NCBI GenBank assembly: GCA_005801425.1
Contig: SYDY01000055.1
Coordinates: 1-15,693, forward strand
From: Bdellovibrionales bacterium
GTDB lineage: Bacteria > Myxococcota > XYA12-FULL-58-9 > SYDY01
DNA: 15,693 bases
Direction: 5' to 3'
Shown here in pieces: positions 14,836 to 15,693 of this stretch; the stretch's first letter is position 1; the number at the start of each line of letters is the position of its first letter. The translations under genes and the position numbers were made by a program. A model generated the notes under the pieces. The model had not been told where the DNA came from and ran no database searches. It worked only from the letters and a program-made list of their open reading frames with translations.

Positions 14836-15185
14836 GGTTGTCGCACCAATATCATTCCACACTTTGGGCATTCGCCTTCATGATCGGATACAACTTCTTT
14901 GTGCATGGGGCAGACGTATTGGGATTTGGCTGACCCATGGTTGGAATGATGATCCACATCATTGACTTGGGGATCGGCTGGGCGAAGCCCGGGCCACTGA
15001 TCAGTTGATTCTCCCGGAAGTGGCGGGTCTTCGAGCAGCGTTCGGATGACAGAAGACGGCTTAGCTTCTGCCCCGGAAATTGAGGCAGCCGATGTTGGAG
15101 GAAAACTGACAGGCACTGTTCGAGACGCACAACCCATTCCGAGACTGCCCACCCATAAAAACAAGAAATTCCTTATGAAATGCAT
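14832..15185 (-). CDS. Lipoprotein with C-terminal heavy-metal-binding domain
   Basis: This is a 117-residue predicted lipoprotein (L-G-M-G-C, Cys19). A proline/serine-rich linker leads to a His cluster (HHSNH, 79-83) and a short C-terminal heavy-metal-binding domain (90-114) with YVCPMH and CPKCGM. This domain is usually found at the N-terminus of copper ATPases or in CusB-type adaptors, where Cys and Met/His residues bind copper. Here it stands alone on a lipid anchor. It is the first gene of the minus-strand operon, with a strong aggagg site five bases before the ATG and a putative ECF promoter 55 bases upstream. It overlaps the TolC-family gene by four bases. A likely role is to capture or relay periplasmic copper to the oxidase or efflux duct. 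Confidence 0.88.
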   Translation of the reverse strand: MHFIRNFLFLWVGSLGMGCASRTVPVSFPPTSAASISGAEAKPSSVIRTLLEDPPLPGESTDQWPGLRPADPQVNDVDHHSNHGSAKSQYVCPMHKEVVSDHEGECPKCGMILVRQP

Positions 15186-15239
15186 TTTTTCCTCCTGTTC
15201 CCGCTCAACACCAGAGAACGCGAGAACTTCACAGCAACA

Positions 15240-15265
15240 TAGGCGGATAGCAACAAAAGCGTGAC
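15240..15265 (-). promoter_or_regulatory. Putative ECF-type promoter, copy 4 (HMBD-TolC-oxidase operon)
   Basis: On the minus strand GTCACG (15265-15260) is followed after 16 bases by CCTA (15243-15240), again within TATCCGCCTA. Transcription would start near 15233, about 48 bases before the lipoprotein ATG. The element lies in the 129-base gap between this operon and the MFS gene upstream. Confidence 0.7.
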
Positions 15266-15314
15266 TCTCGGCTACATTTTTTCTGCTGCAGAGGTGCGAA
15301 GACAGGCTCTGCGA

Positions 15315-15693
15315 TCATGCCGTTCGTAAATGCCATCGATGTCGTGTGCTTAAAAAAACAAGTATGCTTAAAAAAGAAAATACGGCGCCTACAAGAAATG
15401 TGATTTTGGCGCCGAACTGATCCCAAAGGATACCGGCCACAATGCTTGCAATCAGCAACGCCGCCGCACTGAAAAGATTGAATAGACCATAGGCCGTTCC
15501 GCGAAATGCCGGTTCACAGGTGTCGGCGACCAAGGCAGTTAACGTCCCTTGGGTTAACCCCAGGTGCAACCCCCAAAGCATGACGCCGAAAAAAACGCTC
15601 GAAAGATTGTTTCCCAGTCCAAGCATAAGATCGGAGAGACACAAGACAAGTAGCCCGGAAAGTAAAAGCCATTCGCGTGGAATGCGATCCGAC
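15315..15693 (-). CDS. MFS transporter, C-terminal part (5' end outside window)
   Basis: The frame is open to the right edge and covers about 125 residues. It begins with SDRIPRE, the conserved D-R loop motif of major facilitator proteins, followed by about four hydrophobic helices. The stretch F-R-G-T-A-Y-G-L-F-N-L-F and W-D-Q-F-G is typical of drug or metabolite MFS exporters in the second half of the protein. A TTG at 15644 is not a real start, because coding continues upstream without a stop. The substrate cannot be told. It is separated from the lipoprotein operon by 129 bases holding a promoter, so it is probably a different unit. Near the 3' end a TTTTTTAAGCA string occurs twice (about 15349-15375), perhaps a small local duplication. 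Confidence 0.8.
   Translation of the reverse strand, partial: SDRIPREWLLLSGLLVLCLSDLMLGLGNNLSSVFFGVMLWGLHLGLTQGTLTALVADTCEPAFRGTAYGLFNLFSAAALLIASIVAGILWDQFGAKITFLVGAVFSFLSILVFLSTRHRWHLRTA

Noticed and set aside
15275-15300. Possible terminator of the MFS gene (TCTGC/GCAGA then a run of A)
   Set aside because: The stem is five bases with a one-base loop, and on the minus strand the run after it is A rather than T.
15349-15375. Direct repeat TGCTTAAAAAA as a mobile element end
   Set aside because: It is a short A/T-rich repeat inside the MFS coding frame, with no inverted partner and no transposase nearby.

Overview
The window reads as a copper-handling island from a Gram-negative bacterium. 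It encodes an outer-membrane porin, a TolC-family protein, several lipoproteins and periplasmic copper enzymes. Base composition looks roughly balanced by eye. No rRNA, tRNA, CRISPR array, insertion sequence or phage gene was seen. The lineage cannot be fixed from sequence alone. The compact ECF-like sigma factor and the His-rich lipoprotein recall deltaproteobacterial/Myxococcota genomes, but that is a weak guess.

Layout. (A) Plus strand, 1-1085: C-terminal part of a Cu(+)-exporting P1B-ATPase, cut by the left edge. (B) Plus strand, 1166-3987, a tight operon: YtkA/FixH-like lipoprotein, a two-domain multicopper oxidase with its type 1 copper in domain 1, an ECF-like sigma factor, and a six-helix membrane protein with periplasmic cysteines that is a candidate anti-sigma factor/sensor. 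(C) Plus strand, 4086-6523, two overlapping genes: an SbnA-like PLP enzyme and an ANKH/MATE-like exporter. (D) Minus strand, 11585 to 6497: outer-membrane barrel, FMN-binding-like periplasmic protein, OB-fold/DUF4920-like anchored protein, MacB/FtsX-type permease, LolD/MacB-type ATPase, and a lipoprotein. (E) 11863-12093: remnant of a second copy of the ANKH/MATE-like transporter. (F) Minus strand, 15185 to 12088: lipoprotein with a heavy-metal-binding domain, TolC-family lipoprotein, and a Tat-exported two-domain multicopper oxidase with its type 1 copper in domain 2. (G) Minus strand, 15693 to 15315: C-terminal part of an MFS transporter, cut by the right edge.

The most notable signal is non-coding. 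A two-part element, GTCAC(G/A), then 14-15 bases, then GCCTA, lies just upstream of the first gene of all four units that start in the window (B, C, D and F), in the right orientation each time. I saw it nowhere else in the window. Its dimensions fit an ECF sigma -35/-10 promoter, and an ECF-like sigma factor is encoded in unit B. The simplest reading is one autoregulated, probably copper-responsive regulon. It would join cuprous-ion oxidation (two oxidases of opposite domain order), outer-membrane lipoproteins, an uncharacterised ABC/porin/FMN-type export or redox system, and a small-molecule synthase plus exporter that could make and secrete an amino-polycarboxylate metal ligand. Copper as the inducer, and the nature of the product, are inferences.
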